The notes beneath the pieces are model-generated. The model was not told the origin of the DNA and did not search any database. It was given only the letters and a program-made list of their open reading frames with translations. The position numbers were made by a program, and so were the translations under genes. Shown here one piece after another: positions 1 through 8,573 of a stretch of 64,000 nt of DNA (position 1 is the first letter of the stretch; each line of letters opens with the position of its first letter). The DNA lies in contig NZ_CP012099.1 of NCBI RefSeq assembly GCF_001182785.1, positions 1,858,501-1,922,500 on the forward strand. Reading direction: 5' to 3'. This DNA is from Bacillus thuringiensis. GTDB lineage: Bacteria > Bacillota > Bacilli > Bacillales > Bacillaceae_G.

Positions 1-1
1 A

Positions 2-625
2 ATTGAAGTGTTAGACGCGTGTGTCTCACCAATTTTAGCTCCTTTCCTGGAAGTGAAATCAATTGTAGTCGTTTTAGATGCAGTAAGGTGGTTAAACCGA
101 AGTATATTAAGTGCAAATGTACAACAGCTATTGCATGAGCAACTGAAATTTGGTAGTCATATTCTTGTTAATAAAGCAGATTTACTAACAGATGAAGATA
201 AGAACACAGTACTTGAAGAAGTAAAGGCAATAAATGATCATGCGAAAATATATGAGACGAAGTATTGTAATATATCTTTACAAGATATAGAAGAAGCAGA
301 ATTTACAAATGATGAGGAACATGAGACACTACATGTCAAACAGCATTTACATATACAAACGATGACGTATCAATTTACGAAACCGATCGATCAAGACAAA
401 TTATATGAATGGCTTTCGAATTTACCAGATAGTATTTATCGAGTGAAAGGTTTTGTGAAATTCCATGGAGATAAATACCCTCACCTATTCCAATATTCTT
501 TCGGAGTACCGACTTTACTAGAACAAGACTTCGGTTTCCCGACAAACTTAGTAGTAATAGGAGAAGGACTAGATAAGAAACAATTGGCTGAAGGGTTAGA
601 GAAAGTAGAACTTAACTCTAATTAA
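2..625 (+). CDS. CobW/COG0523-family GTPase, C-terminal part
   Basis: The reading frame is open to the left edge of the window, so the N-terminus with the P-loop is missing; the GTG at 8 is internal. About 207 residues are visible. VNKADLL near residue 55 is the G4 guanine-specificity motif (NKxD) of CobW-type GTPases, and the stretch around LYEWLSNLPDSIYRVKGFVKF belongs to the CobW_C domain. Family members are GTP-dependent metallochaperones or metal-insertion factors; which metal is served here cannot be read from this fragment. A strong terminator follows directly, so it ends a transcription unit. Confidence 0.85.
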   Translation: MEVLDACVSPILAPFLEVKSIVVVLDAVRWLNRSILSANVQQLLHEQLKFGSHILVNKADLLTDEDKNTVLEEVKAINDHAKIYETKYCNISLQDIEEAEFTNDEEHETLHVKQHLHIQTMTYQFTKPIDQDKLYEWLSNLPDSIYRVKGFVKFHGDKYPHLFQYSFGVPTLLEQDFGFPTNLVVIGEGLDKKQLAEGLEKVELNSN

Positions 626-630
626 GGGGA

Positions 631-665
631 AAAGACTAACTTAAAAATAAGTTAGTCTTTTTGTA
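631..665 (+). terminator. Rho-independent terminator after the CobW gene
   Basis: A 13-bp perfect stem (631-643 with 648-660) and a 4-nt loop are followed by a T run. Confidence 0.9.
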
Positions 666-887
666 TGGTCATTACTGAAATGAAACAGTATTTTCAATTG
701 GATTGCAGAATATATATTGATTGTATGTCCGTTTCCATTACATAGGAAGGTGATTATATATTTGTGCCGAATGTAGAGGGTACTACAAGAGTTTTCCATT
801 ATCTATCGAATTAGTTAGTCATGATTACGGACAGGGGATTTTGGCGTGTTTGATTCTATCAGAAAGTAAAGTATGGGGAGGATCACA

Positions 888-2105
888 ATGTCGATGAAAA
901 AACGTAAGTGGCTAAAGACGATGTTTACTGGTTGTGTTCTAGGTTCATTATTAATAACGGCAGCTTGTTCAGGAAAGAAAACAAGTACAGAGGATGAAAA
1001 AACGATTAAAGTAGGGGTTCTTGCCTCATTAACAGGTCCATTAGAATCGTATGGAAAACAAACAGTGAACGGATTTGAATTAGGGTTAGACTATGCAACT
1101 GGTGGAACTGGGAAAGTAGATGGGAAAAAGATTAAGTTTGTTGTAGAAGATACAGAAACGAAAGCGGATGTAGCAGTTAAAAAAGCTACGAAGTTATTAG
1201 AAGAAGAGAAAGTTGATTTTTTAGTTGGATCGTCTAGTTCAAGTGATACGTTAGCGGTTTTACCACTGGCTGAAGAATATGAAAAGATTATGGTTGTAGA
1301 ACCGGCAGTTGCGGATAGTATTACCGGGAAGAACTGGAATAAATATATTTTTAGAACTGGAAGAAGTTCCTCACAAGATGCGATTGCAGGAGCAGCAGCA
1401 ATTGCGAAAAAAGATGTAAAGATTGCGACATTTGCCCCAGATAACGCTTTTGGTCGTGAAGGGATTGCTGCATTTAAAGCGGGTGCGAAAAAATTAGGTG
1501 CGAACATTGTAAATGAGCAATACGCGGATACAAATTCAACAGATTTTACAGCGAATATTCAAAATATCATTAGTTCAAAACCAGATTATTTATTTATCGT
1601 TTGGGCAGGGGCAAATTCACCTTGGAAACAGTTGAAAGATATGAATGTGGAAGCGCAAGGTATTAAAATTTCTACAGGTGCGCCAGATATACCAGCATTA
1701 AAAACAATGGATGCATTAGTAGGTATGCAAGGTTTTTCTGTATATTATCACACACTTCCAAAAAATAAAGTGAATGATTGGCTAGTTGAAGAGCATAAAA
1801 AACGTTTTAATGGTGCAGTGCCAGATTTGTTTACAGCGGGAGGAATGTCAGCAGCAATTTCTATTGTAGAAGCCTTAAAGAAAACAAAAGGTGATACAGA
1901 TGTAGATACCTTGATTAAGAAAATGGAAGGAATGGAATTTGATACACCGAAAGGAAAGATGAAGTTTAGAGAGAAGGACCACCAAGCGATGCAGACGCTG
2001 TATTCTATCACATTGAAAAAGCAAGATGGTGTTGATTATCCGGTGCCGGTGTTAGAGCGAGAATTAACGATGAAAGAAACAGAACCACCAGTTCAAAATA
2101 AATAG
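888..2105 (+). CDS. Branched-chain amino acid-type ABC transporter substrate-binding lipoprotein
   Basis: This is the extracytoplasmic receptor of the HAAT-type importer encoded by the next four genes. ATG 888 is preferred over ATG 873 because GGGGAGG lies at 875-881, six bases upstream. The N-terminus is a lipoprotein signal: positively charged MSMKKRK, a hydrophobic segment, then lipobox LITAAC with the modified Cys near residue 27. The rest matches a Peripla_BP_6 (Leu/Ile/Val-binding) fold: ASLTGPLESYGKQ near the start and a conserved DNAFGREG region in the middle. About 405 aa is normal for the family. Possible ligands are branched-chain amino acids, amides or related compounds; the sequence alone does not decide. 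Confidence 0.9.
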   Translation: MSMKKRKWLKTMFTGCVLGSLLITAACSGKKTSTEDEKTIKVGVLASLTGPLESYGKQTVNGFELGLDYATGGTGKVDGKKIKFVVEDTETKADVAVKKATKLLEEEKVDFLVGSSSSSDTLAVLPLAEEYEKIMVVEPAVADSITGKNWNKYIFRTGRSSSQDAIAGAAAIAKKDVKIATFAPDNAFGREGIAAFKAGAKKLGANIVNEQYADTNSTDFTANIQNIISSKPDYLFIVWAGANSPWKQLKDMNVEAQGIKISTGAPDIPALKTMDALVGMQGFSVYYHTLPKNKVNDWLVEEHKKRFNGAVPDLFTAGGMSAAISIVEALKKTKGDTDVDTLIKKMEGMEFDTPKGKMKFREKDHQAMQTLYSITLKKQDGVDYPVPVLERELTMKETEPPVQNK

Positions 2106-2129
2106 ACTGAATTTTCTGTTGTTTCATTG

Positions 2130-2155
2130 TATAAAGAGGGGGGACCCTCTTTATA
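2130..2155 (+). other. Intercistronic stem-loop between binding protein and ATPase genes
   Basis: An 11-bp perfect stem (2130-2140 with 2145-2155) and a GGGA tetraloop lie between the binding-protein stop and the next start. There is no U tract, so it is more likely an mRNA-stabilising or partially attenuating structure than a full terminator. Confidence 0.6.
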
Positions 2156-2196
2156 TGTATTTCTTTCAAACTCACGGCTTTAAAGGGAGGGATTTC

Positions 2197-2970
2197 GTGA
2201 CACATTTGCTAGAGACGAAAAATCTTAGCGTATCTTTTGGTGAACATCATGTTATTAAAGATGTGAATTTAACTGTCCAAAAAGGAAAGCTCATTTCTAT
2301 TATCGGGCCAAACGGTGCAGGGAAGACAACATTGTTTAATTTACTAAGTGGCCAGATTTCACCCACAACAGGTGAAGTGTATTTTAAAGGGCAAGATATT
2401 ACAAAACTATCGATTTCAGATCGAACACGCTTAGGAATCGGTCGCTCTTTTCAACTTACAAACATATTCCCAGAATTAACGGTACTTGAAAATGTCCGTT
2501 TAAGTGTTCAATCATTCGTACAAGATTACTATAGTTTTTTCCCGAGTCCAGCAAAATTAAAGCAACAAGTTGGAGAGGCGAGACGTTTCTTAAAAACAGT
2601 ATTACTTCACGAGAAAGAGAACGTATTAGCGAAAGATTTGGCACATGGAGAGAAAAGAAAGCTAGAACTTGCGATGTTATTAGCTTTAAAAACGGATGTG
2701 TTATTACTTGATGAGCCGACGGCAGGTATTTCGGTTGAGGAAGTACCTGCTATATTACAAGTGATTGAAAATATTAAGAAACATCCAGAGAGCACAATTG
2801 TACTTATTGAACACAAAATGGATATGATATTAGGTTTGTCAGATCATCTTATCGTTTTATTTCATGGAGAGTTATTAGCTGAAGGATTGCCAGAAGAAAT
2901 TATGAAAGATGAGCGTGTGCAAAGTGCTTATTTAGGGGGATTATATAGTGGCACTATTACAAGTGAATAA
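2197..2970 (+). CDS. Branched-chain amino acid ABC transporter ATP-binding protein (LivG type)
   Basis: Cytoplasmic ATPase subunit of the importer. GTG 2197 is chosen because AAAGGGAGGG (2181-2191) precedes it; an open upstream extension to 2119 overlaps the stem-loop and has no ribosome site. Walker A is GPNGAGKTT, Walker B is VLLLDEPTAG, and the signature motif is the variant LAHGE rather than LSGGQ, as is common in LivG and UrtD proteins. About 257 aa is typical. The last 23 bases overlap the start of the second ATPase gene, implying translational coupling. Confidence 0.92.
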   Translation: MTHLLETKNLSVSFGEHHVIKDVNLTVQKGKLISIIGPNGAGKTTLFNLLSGQISPTTGEVYFKGQDITKLSISDRTRLGIGRSFQLTNIFPELTVLENVRLSVQSFVQDYYSFFPSPAKLKQQVGEARRFLKTVLLHEKENVLAKDLAHGEKRKLELAMLLALKTDVLLLDEPTAGISVEEVPAILQVIENIKKHPESTIVLIEHKMDMILGLSDHLIVLFHGELLAEGLPEEIMKDERVQSAYLGGLYSGTITSE

Positions 2971-3649
2971 TATAGAGACGTATTTAGATCAGTTTCATAT
3001 TTTGCAAGGAGTATCTCTTGCTGTTGAGAAAGGGACGATTACTGTACTGTTTGGTAGAAACGGGGCAGGGAAAACAACGACATTACGTTCAGTTATGGGG
3101 TTTCACCGGATTGCAGATGGTGAAATTTATTATGATAGTGCAAAAGTAAGTGGATTAGCTACACATTTAATTTCAAGGAAAGGAATAGGGTATGTACCAG
3201 AAAATCAAGGTATTTTTCATGATTTGACAGTAGAAGAAACATTCGCTCTTGCTAGGGGAAAAGGTGAAGAAGTAGAAGGGAAAATAGAGTGGATGCTGGA
3301 ACTATTTCCGGATTTAAAGCAGTTTTGGAATAAGAAAAGTGGGCTCTTGAGCGGAGGGCAAAAGCAAATGTTGGCTATTTCAAGAGCGTTTATTAATAGT
3401 GATGGATTATTACTTATTGATGAGCCGAGCAAAGGGCTATCCCCGATAATGGTGGAGAAATTAATGGTAGCTATTTTGAAGATGAAAGAGAAAACAACAG
3501 TTTTACTTGTTGAGCAAAATTTTATAATGGCTAGTCAAATTGGCGATTATTTTTACATTATGGATAACGGACGAATTGTTCATAACGGTTTTATGAATGA
3601 ATTAAAAAAGGATAAGGAAATGTGTCATAAATATTTAGGAATCTCTTAA
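2948..3649 (+). CDS. Branched-chain amino acid ABC transporter ATP-binding protein (LivF type)
   Basis: Second ATPase subunit, 233 aa, the usual size for LivF. It starts at GTG 2948 behind AGGGGGA at 2934-2940, inside the end of the preceding gene. Walker A is GRNGAGKTT, the signature is LLSGGQKQM, Walker B is LLLIDEPSKGL. Two different ATPases and two different permeases are the normal composition of a HAAT-family importer. Confidence 0.92.
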   Translation: MALLQVNNIETYLDQFHILQGVSLAVEKGTITVLFGRNGAGKTTTLRSVMGFHRIADGEIYYDSAKVSGLATHLISRKGIGYVPENQGIFHDLTVEETFALARGKGEEVEGKIEWMLELFPDLKQFWNKKSGLLSGGQKQMLAISRAFINSDGLLLIDEPSKGLSPIMVEKLMVAILKMKEKTTVLLVEQNFIMASQIGDYFYIMDNGRIVHNGFMNELKKDKEMCHKYLGIS

Positions 3650-3670
3650 CATGAACCCGAGGTGAAAAGG

Positions 3671-4531
3671 ATGGATGTGTTAATAAATTTATTTGTAAAT
3701 GGGATTTCAACAGGGATGCTCATTTTTTTGTTAGCATCAGGTCTTTCACTTATTTTCGGTCTAATGAGCGTTTTAAACTTTGCACACGGTGGTTTATTTG
3801 CGTGGGGAGCATTTACAGGTGTTTGGTTATTTAATATGACAGGAAGTTATATATTAGCTTTAGTTGGAGCAGTAGCTATGGGAATGTTCCTAGGATTTAT
3901 TTTAGAGAGGTTTCTTATTAGACCAGTATATGGAAATCATGTTCGACAGCTGCTCGTTACGCTTGGAGGAATGCTCGTTCTTAGTGAGTGTATTAAAATA
4001 TTTTGGGGGCCAAACCCTATTAGTGCAAAATTACCGTTATGGTTACAAGGAAGTTTTACATCCGGAGGTATTATATTAATTAAATATCGTCTATTTGTTA
4101 TTTTGATTGGGATAATTATTTACATTGCACTACTATTATTACTCAAAAAGACGAAGATAGGTCTTATGATCCGTGCAGGTGTAATGGATAAAGAAATGGT
4201 TCAAGCGCTTGGTATTAATGTAAAAGCGATATTTTCTTTCGTCTTTTTATTAGGAGCAGGGATGGCAGCTTTGGGAGGTTTCTTATTAGCACCGTATTCG
4301 GGCGTTATTTTCGCCGAGATGGGCATGCAGTATGCAATTTTAGCTTTTATAGTAGTAATTATCGGAGGATTAGGAAGCGTACAAGGTTCAGCTATTGCTT
4401 CTTTAATTGTCGGATTAGCTGGTGCTTTTACAGCGTATTTTATACCAGATTTATCACTTGCAATTAATATGTTAATGTTACTATTTTTCTTAATAGTAAA
4501 GCCAACTGGGCTTGTTGGTGAAAAGGGGTGA
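3671..4531 (+). CDS. Branched-chain amino acid ABC transporter permease (LivH type)
   Basis: Integral membrane subunit with about eight hydrophobic segments. ATG 3671 is preferred over GTG 3662 because GAGGTG at 3658-3663 then has normal spacing. The N-terminal GLSLIFGLMSVLNFAHGG and the central EMGMQYAILAFIVVIIGGLG regions are typical of BPD_transp_2 permeases. It ends one base before the start of the next permease gene. Confidence 0.9.
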   Translation: MDVLINLFVNGISTGMLIFLLASGLSLIFGLMSVLNFAHGGLFAWGAFTGVWLFNMTGSYILALVGAVAMGMFLGFILERFLIRPVYGNHVRQLLVTLGGMLVLSECIKIFWGPNPISAKLPLWLQGSFTSGGIILIKYRLFVILIGIIIYIALLLLLKKTKIGLMIRAGVMDKEMVQALGINVKAIFSFVFLLGAGMAALGGFLLAPYSGVIFAEMGMQYAILAFIVVIIGGLGSVQGSAIASLIVGLAGAFTAYFIPDLSLAINMLMLLFFLIVKPTGLVGEKG

Positions 4532-4532
4532 A

Positions 4533-5534
4533 ATGGTGAACAACACATCGGACCGAATTAAAGTATACTTCGGAGTATGTATGCTAATTTGTTTAAGTGT
4601 ATTTCCGTTCGTAAATGATTCACGGAGCCTGTTAATTTTGTTCACTCAAATCTTCATCTTTGCTATTTTTGCAATGAGTTTTGATGTATTGCTTGGATAT
4701 ACAGGAATTGTATCGTTCGGTCATTGTATGTTCTTTGGGATAGGAGCATATGGGGTAGCGCTTTTATTTGATCGGCAAGGCGTATCAATAACGAATTTTT
4801 TAATAGGGATAGTAGCTGCAATTATTGTTTCAGCAATCGTTAGTTATATAATTGGTTTGCTTTCTTTACGGTTGAAAAGTCATTTTTATGCAATGTTAAC
4901 ACTTGCTATTTCACAGTTGTTTTTCGTACTTGCTGAAAAATGGCGTGGGCTTACTCACGGAGGAGATGGTTTTACATTTGGGGTACCAGAAATATTCCGT
5001 GATCGTTTTACTTTTTATTATGTATCACTTATATGTTTACTCTTCATTTTTATTCTATTACGTCTTTTTACAAAGTCTTCTATTGGGAAAGTATTAAAGG
5101 CGATTTCACAAAATGAACAACGTGTTGAAGCACTTGGATATAAAGTCCTCCATTATAAAATAATCGCAAGTGTAGTGGCAGGAATAGTAGCTGCAATTAG
5201 CGGTGGTTTATTTGTTATTACATTACGCTTTGTCAATACGACTGTATTTTCAATTGAAATGACATTAAATGCATTATTGATGACGATGATTGGAGGGGTC
5301 GGAACGTTAATTGGAGCTATTGCTGGATCTGGGATTATTGAATCACTAAAATATTATTTATCAGAACTAGCGACGGAATATCCGATTTTTGAAAGATGGA
5401 CGATTATTCTAGGTTTATTGTATATTATCGTGCTACTTGTTTTTCCGAAAGGATTGGTTGGGACGGTTAAGAAATTGAAGGGTTTTAAAAGGAATAAGAA
5501 GGAGAAAAGTACAGAAGTGGAGCAAAACGTGTGA
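4533..5534 (+). CDS. Branched-chain amino acid ABC transporter permease (LivM type)
   Basis: Second membrane subunit, 333 aa. ATG 4533 sits one base after the LivH stop, with AAGGGGTG just upstream; the TTG at 4512 lies inside the previous gene. SFGHCMFFGIGAYG and a GGVGTLIGAIAGSG region are LivM hallmarks. The C-terminus is a short charged tail rich in Lys. It ends the operon. Confidence 0.9.
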   Translation: MVNNTSDRIKVYFGVCMLICLSVFPFVNDSRSLLILFTQIFIFAIFAMSFDVLLGYTGIVSFGHCMFFGIGAYGVALLFDRQGVSITNFLIGIVAAIIVSAIVSYIIGLLSLRLKSHFYAMLTLAISQLFFVLAEKWRGLTHGGDGFTFGVPEIFRDRFTFYYVSLICLLFIFILLRLFTKSSIGKVLKAISQNEQRVEALGYKVLHYKIIASVVAGIVAAISGGLFVITLRFVNTTVFSIEMTLNALLMTMIGGVGTLIGAIAGSGIIESLKYYLSELATEYPIFERWTIILGLLYIIVLLVFPKGLVGTVKKLKGFKRNKKEKSTEVEQNV

Positions 5535-5555
5535 AAAATCAATTGTATTCAAAAT

Positions 5556-5597
5556 AAAAATCCCTCTTTTAGATTCGTTAAAGAGGGATTTTTATTT
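5556..5597. terminator. Bidirectional terminator between livM-type and lysR-type genes
   Basis: A 14-bp stem containing AATCCCTCTTT/AAAGAGGGATT with A-rich 5' and T-rich 3' sides, located between two convergent genes. Confidence 0.9.
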
Positions 5598-5627
5598 TGA
5601 AAAAAGTTTGTCAACGAAGTCATTTTA

Positions 5628-6416
5628 TTAATCAAATAGTTCATCAGGGATATGCTTTATAAAGGTTTGATTCGTAAAAAAATGAACAGCGAAATTCTCA
5701 ATGGGAACATCTGCAATTATTACTAATGTATCATTTTTAATCGGTAAAAAAGCTATTCCTTTTCCATCATTAATAAACTCTTCCATAAGCGAATAAGAAT
5801 CCAACTGTTGAAGTTGGCGCTGAGATAAATTGTTTTCTTTTAGGAATTGTATTGTCTTATTCCTAAAAGGGCACTTTTTGTCATTGCTAACGAAGAAAAT
5901 TTCTTTTGAATAATCAATGGTACATTTTTCTTTCGCTTTTAATAAGCCTACAGAAATTGAGGTCGTGAACACTTTTTTAAACGATGCGTCAGGATAATCC
6001 TCATAAGTTATGACCATATCAACTTTTTGTTGCTGCAGTAATTTTTGCAAATGACTACTACTTTCTACATATATTTGATAATTTCTGAAGTTTTCTTCAA
6101 TACGCTTACTTAAATAATTTGTCAAAATAGATTGTGACGTCGCTATTATATAAGAAGAACCACTCATTTTAATTTCATCTTTTACTTCTTCTAATAGAGT
6201 TAATATTTTATTTGTGTAATCTAATAAAATGTCACCAGCAGGTAATAAGGAAACGCCTTTGTTATCTCTATGTAGTAAAGGTGTTTCTAACTCTTGTTCT
6301 AATTTTTTAATTCGCTCAGTTACGTTCGGTTGAACATATCCTAACTCTTTAGCAGCTTTACTAATAGAACCCTCACTGGCTACAGTTTTGAATATAATAA
6401 GATCATTTATTTCCAA
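5628..6416 (-). CDS. LysR-family transcriptional regulator
   Basis: The N-terminal winged HTH is clear: EINDLIIFKTVASEGSISKA then KELGYVQPNVTERIKKLEQ, the pattern of CzcR/YrdQ-like LysR proteins. A substrate-binding domain follows. TTG 6416 is preferred because AGGGGC lies about eight bases upstream on this strand and the protein then starts exactly where the family does; ATG codons at 6458 and 6443 would add non-homologous residues. It is divergent from the DUF4865-tautomerase-CMD genes and likely regulates them and itself from the shared 120-bp spacer. The inducer is unknown. Confidence 0.85.
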   Translation of the reverse strand: MEINDLIIFKTVASEGSISKAAKELGYVQPNVTERIKKLEQELETPLLHRDNKGVSLLPAGDILLDYTNKILTLLEEVKDEIKMSGSSYIIATSQSILTNYLSKRIEENFRNYQIYVESSSHLQKLLQQQKVDMVITYEDYPDASFKKVFTTSISVGLLKAKEKCTIDYSKEIFFVSNDKKCPFRNKTIQFLKENNLSQRQLQQLDSYSLMEEFINDGKGIAFLPIKNDTLVIIADVPIENFAVHFFTNQTFIKHIPDELFD

Positions 6417-6536
6417 GTATCTCAGCCCCTTATGCACTATCATTATAAATGATACCAAACATAATTTATACCTATTTTACGTTAGCCACTTATCGATTTA
6501 TCATAATGTATATAAGATTGAAAGTGAGTGATAAAC

Positions 6537-7085
6537 ATGATTGGAATGCAATATAAGGTCATTCTTCCAAAGGATTATGACATGGAGATTATTAAGAAAA
6601 GGGTAAAGGATAATGGCTATAAAACTGATGGTTTCCAAGAACTAAATTTTAAAGCTTATTTAATTACGGAAACGGAGAAAAACGGGAATTTTTATAACTG
6701 CTATGCACCTTTATATATTTGGAATGGTCATGAAGGGATGAATAAATTTATCTTTGAAGGGTATTACGATAATATTTTACAATCGTTTGGGTGGCAACAA
6801 ATAAATATAGGTGTTCCGTTAGTTGTTAATCTAAGTGATGGATTTAAGAAAAGTAGATATGTTGTGGAATATGCAGGAAGTATTTCTCAAAGTAAAACGT
6901 TGATTGGGACTGAATTAAACAAGATGAATGAAAATGTACAAAACAATGAAAAGTGTTTAGGGAATGTAATCGTTTATAATCCGGATAAATGGGGATACAG
7001 TAGGTTTGAGTTTTATGAAGAGAAGCCTGATATTGTAGTGAATAAGGGTGTTACAGTATATGAGATTTTACACATTTCACGATGA
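6537..7085 (+). CDS. DUF4865 family protein
   Basis: About 182 aa, starting MIGMQYKVILPKDYDMEII, the typical beginning of DUF4865 proteins. GTG 6528 is an alternative start, but family length favours ATG 6537; the ribosome-binding site is weak. Central FKAYLITE and later LYIWNGHEGMNKF segments are recognisable family features. The function is not known. The gene order DUF4865, tautomerase, carboxymuconolactone decarboxylase, with a divergent LysR gene, suggests a small catabolic or detoxification module. Confidence 0.75.
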   Translation: MIGMQYKVILPKDYDMEIIKKRVKDNGYKTDGFQELNFKAYLITETEKNGNFYNCYAPLYIWNGHEGMNKFIFEGYYDNILQSFGWQQINIGVPLVVNLSDGFKKSRYVVEYAGSISQSKTLIGTELNKMNENVQNNEKCLGNVIVYNPDKWGYSRFEFYEEKPDIVVNKGVTVYEILHISR

Positions 7086-7127
7086 AATTTTGTTGTATAT
7101 TAAAATTAAGAAAAGGAATGAAAATCT

Positions 7128-7547
7128 ATGCCTTTTGTGAAGGTTTATTATCCTGAAAACATATTAAATGAGGAAAAGTTGGGGGGAATAGGTAAATGTA
7201 TCCATCTTTCATTAATTGAACATTTTAACATCCCTGAAAATGATTATTTTCAAATGTTCTTACCTTATCAACAAAACAAATTTTTATATAATCCATATTA
7301 TTTGTTGGAAAGAGGAGAAAAGAGAACAGAGAATATGATATATGTTTCTATTACATGTGGACCGGGAAGAACGGTGCAACAGAAAAAAGATTTGTATCAA
7401 TCTGTATCCTTAAAAATCCCGCAATATTCCGACGTTAAAGTTTCGGATATTTTTATTACACTAAATGAGACAGCTGCTGAAAACTGGTCATTTGGTCAAG
7501 GAATAGCACAAATGGTGAAAATAAAGGGAGAAAAAAATGAAGAATGA
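7128..7547 (+). CDS. Tautomerase family protein (4-oxalocrotonate tautomerase-like)
   Basis: 139 aa beginning Met-Pro, so that after Met removal Pro-1 can act as the catalytic base as in the tautomerase superfamily. The length and the C-terminal NETAAENWSFGQG segment fit the longer Tautomerase_2 group rather than the 60-aa 4-OT enzymes. AAAGGAATG lies upstream of the start. The last 11 bases overlap the next gene, indicating coupled translation. The substrate is unknown. Confidence 0.8.
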   Translation: MPFVKVYYPENILNEEKLGGIGKCIHLSLIEHFNIPENDYFQMFLPYQQNKFLYNPYYLLERGEKRTENMIYVSITCGPGRTVQQKKDLYQSVSLKIPQYSDVKVSDIFITLNETAAENWSFGQGIAQMVKIKGEKNEE

Positions 7548-7848
7548 ACTTATTGAAGTACAGATTAAAAAGAAAATGAGAGAAATGGCACCTGCATTTG
7601 CTCATTATAGTGAAAAGATATTGTTTGAGGAAGTGTGGCGGGATGCCACTTTAACATTAAGAGAAAGAAGTTTGTGTACTGTGTCAGCACTAATCAGTCT
7701 CGGTAATACAGAACAATTACCATTTCATCTGAAGCTAGCTAAACAAAATGGGGTTATGGAGAATGAATTGGTTGCATTAATAACACATATGGCTTTTTAC
7801 GTTGGTTGGCCAAAAGCTATGGCAGCTTTAAATATAGTAATGAAATGA
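7537..7848 (+). CDS. Carboxymuconolactone decarboxylase family protein
   Basis: 103 aa, all alpha-helical in appearance, with the family pattern LTLRERSLCTVSALISLGNT followed by LPFHLKLAKQNGV and a C-terminal GWPKAMAALNI. The CxxC of AhpD-type peroxidase partners is absent (a single Cys in RSLCTVSA), so a lactone decarboxylase-like or unknown role is more likely. It overlaps the tautomerase gene and is followed by a long hairpin terminator. Confidence 0.8.
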   Translation: MKNELIEVQIKKKMREMAPAFAHYSEKILFEEVWRDATLTLRERSLCTVSALISLGNTEQLPFHLKLAKQNGVMENELVALITHMAFYVGWPKAMAALNIVMK

Positions 7849-7857
7849 AAAGTTAAG

Positions 7858-7913
7858 AATAATGATAAGTAAGAATTCATGTTTACATGAATTCTTACTT
7901 ATCATTATTTATG
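7858..7913 (+). terminator. Very long perfect hairpin, probable terminator
   Basis: Arms of 25 bases (7858-7882 and 7885-7909) are perfectly complementary with only two bases between them, and the 3' arm ends in ATTATTT. It is much longer than the other terminators in the window. Confidence 0.75.
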
Positions 7914-7956
7914 CAATACTCTATCGCTATATTTATTACATTTTCTCTTGCTTTTT

Positions 7957-7980
7957 TATCACTTGCGTAGTAAAGTGATA
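7957..7980. promoter_or_regulatory. Palindrome upstream of marR-type gene, candidate operator
   Basis: TATCACTT and AAGTGATA arms (7957-7964, 7973-7980) are separated by 8 bp and lie 30 bp upstream of the MarR start, a typical position for an autoregulatory MarR site. Confidence 0.45.
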
Positions 7981-8009
7981 GTAAGATGAACGCTAGGAAG
8001 TGATGAAAC

Positions 8010-8453
8010 ATGCGTGATAATACGATAGGATCATTAATATGGTTACGTTTAATACGATTTACGAACCAAAGTAATCAAATGTCAAATGAGTTTTTAAAAC
8101 GTTTTGATTTAACGACAGCTCAATTTGATGTGCTTTTGCAAATACGTACGTATCAACCACTAACACAAATGGAGTTAGCTGAAAAGGTAACTGTTACACA
8201 AGGTGGCATTTCTCGAATGTTAACTCGTCTTGAAAAAGAAGGATATATTGTACGAAAACAAGATTGGAAAACGAAAACAATTAGTCTTACAGAGCAAGGA
8301 GAAGCAGCTTTAGAGAGAGCCTTGCCAGAGCAACTTGCATTTCAATCTTCGTTTTTTGATGATGTATTAAATGAAGAAGAGCAGAAAATATTATACGAGC
8401 TGATGACGAAAGTTCATAAACATAGTGAAAAAAAAGAATTACCGCAAGAGTAA
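8010..8453 (+). CDS. MarR-family transcriptional regulator
   Basis: 147 aa with a central winged helix: [40 protein letters not shown] (recognition helix) and [21 protein letters not shown] (wing). GGAAGTGATGAAAC precedes the start. It probably controls the flavin-dependent oxidoreductase gene 120 bp downstream and itself; similar dyads flank it on both sides. The ligand is unknown. Confidence 0.88.
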
Positions 8454-8460
8454 TTTTTTT

Positions 8461-8494
8461 TACCTCATCAATTGACTAATCAAGTGATGAGGTA
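8461..8494. promoter_or_regulatory. Inverted repeat between marR-type gene and flavin oxidoreductase gene
   Basis: Arms TACCTCATCA (8461-8470) and TGATGAGGTA (8485-8494) are perfect, with further partial symmetry inside. It may be a MarR operator for the downstream gene or a stem-loop; there is no T tract after it. Confidence 0.45.
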
Positions 8495-8573
8495 GGTAAT
8501 ACGGAGATATACTTGACTTACCAACGTTTTTAGAAGAAAAACTAATACTACATTATTAAAGGGGAGAGTAACT

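Noticed and set aside
761..811. 16-codon GTG frame with GGAAGGTG upstream
   Set aside because: Too short and without recognisable content; probably chance in AT-rich leader sequence.
1091..1507. 138-aa minus-strand ORF opposite the binding-protein gene
   Set aside because: Ala/Ser/Phe-rich shadow of Lys/Glu/Ala codons in the real gene; no ribosome-binding site.
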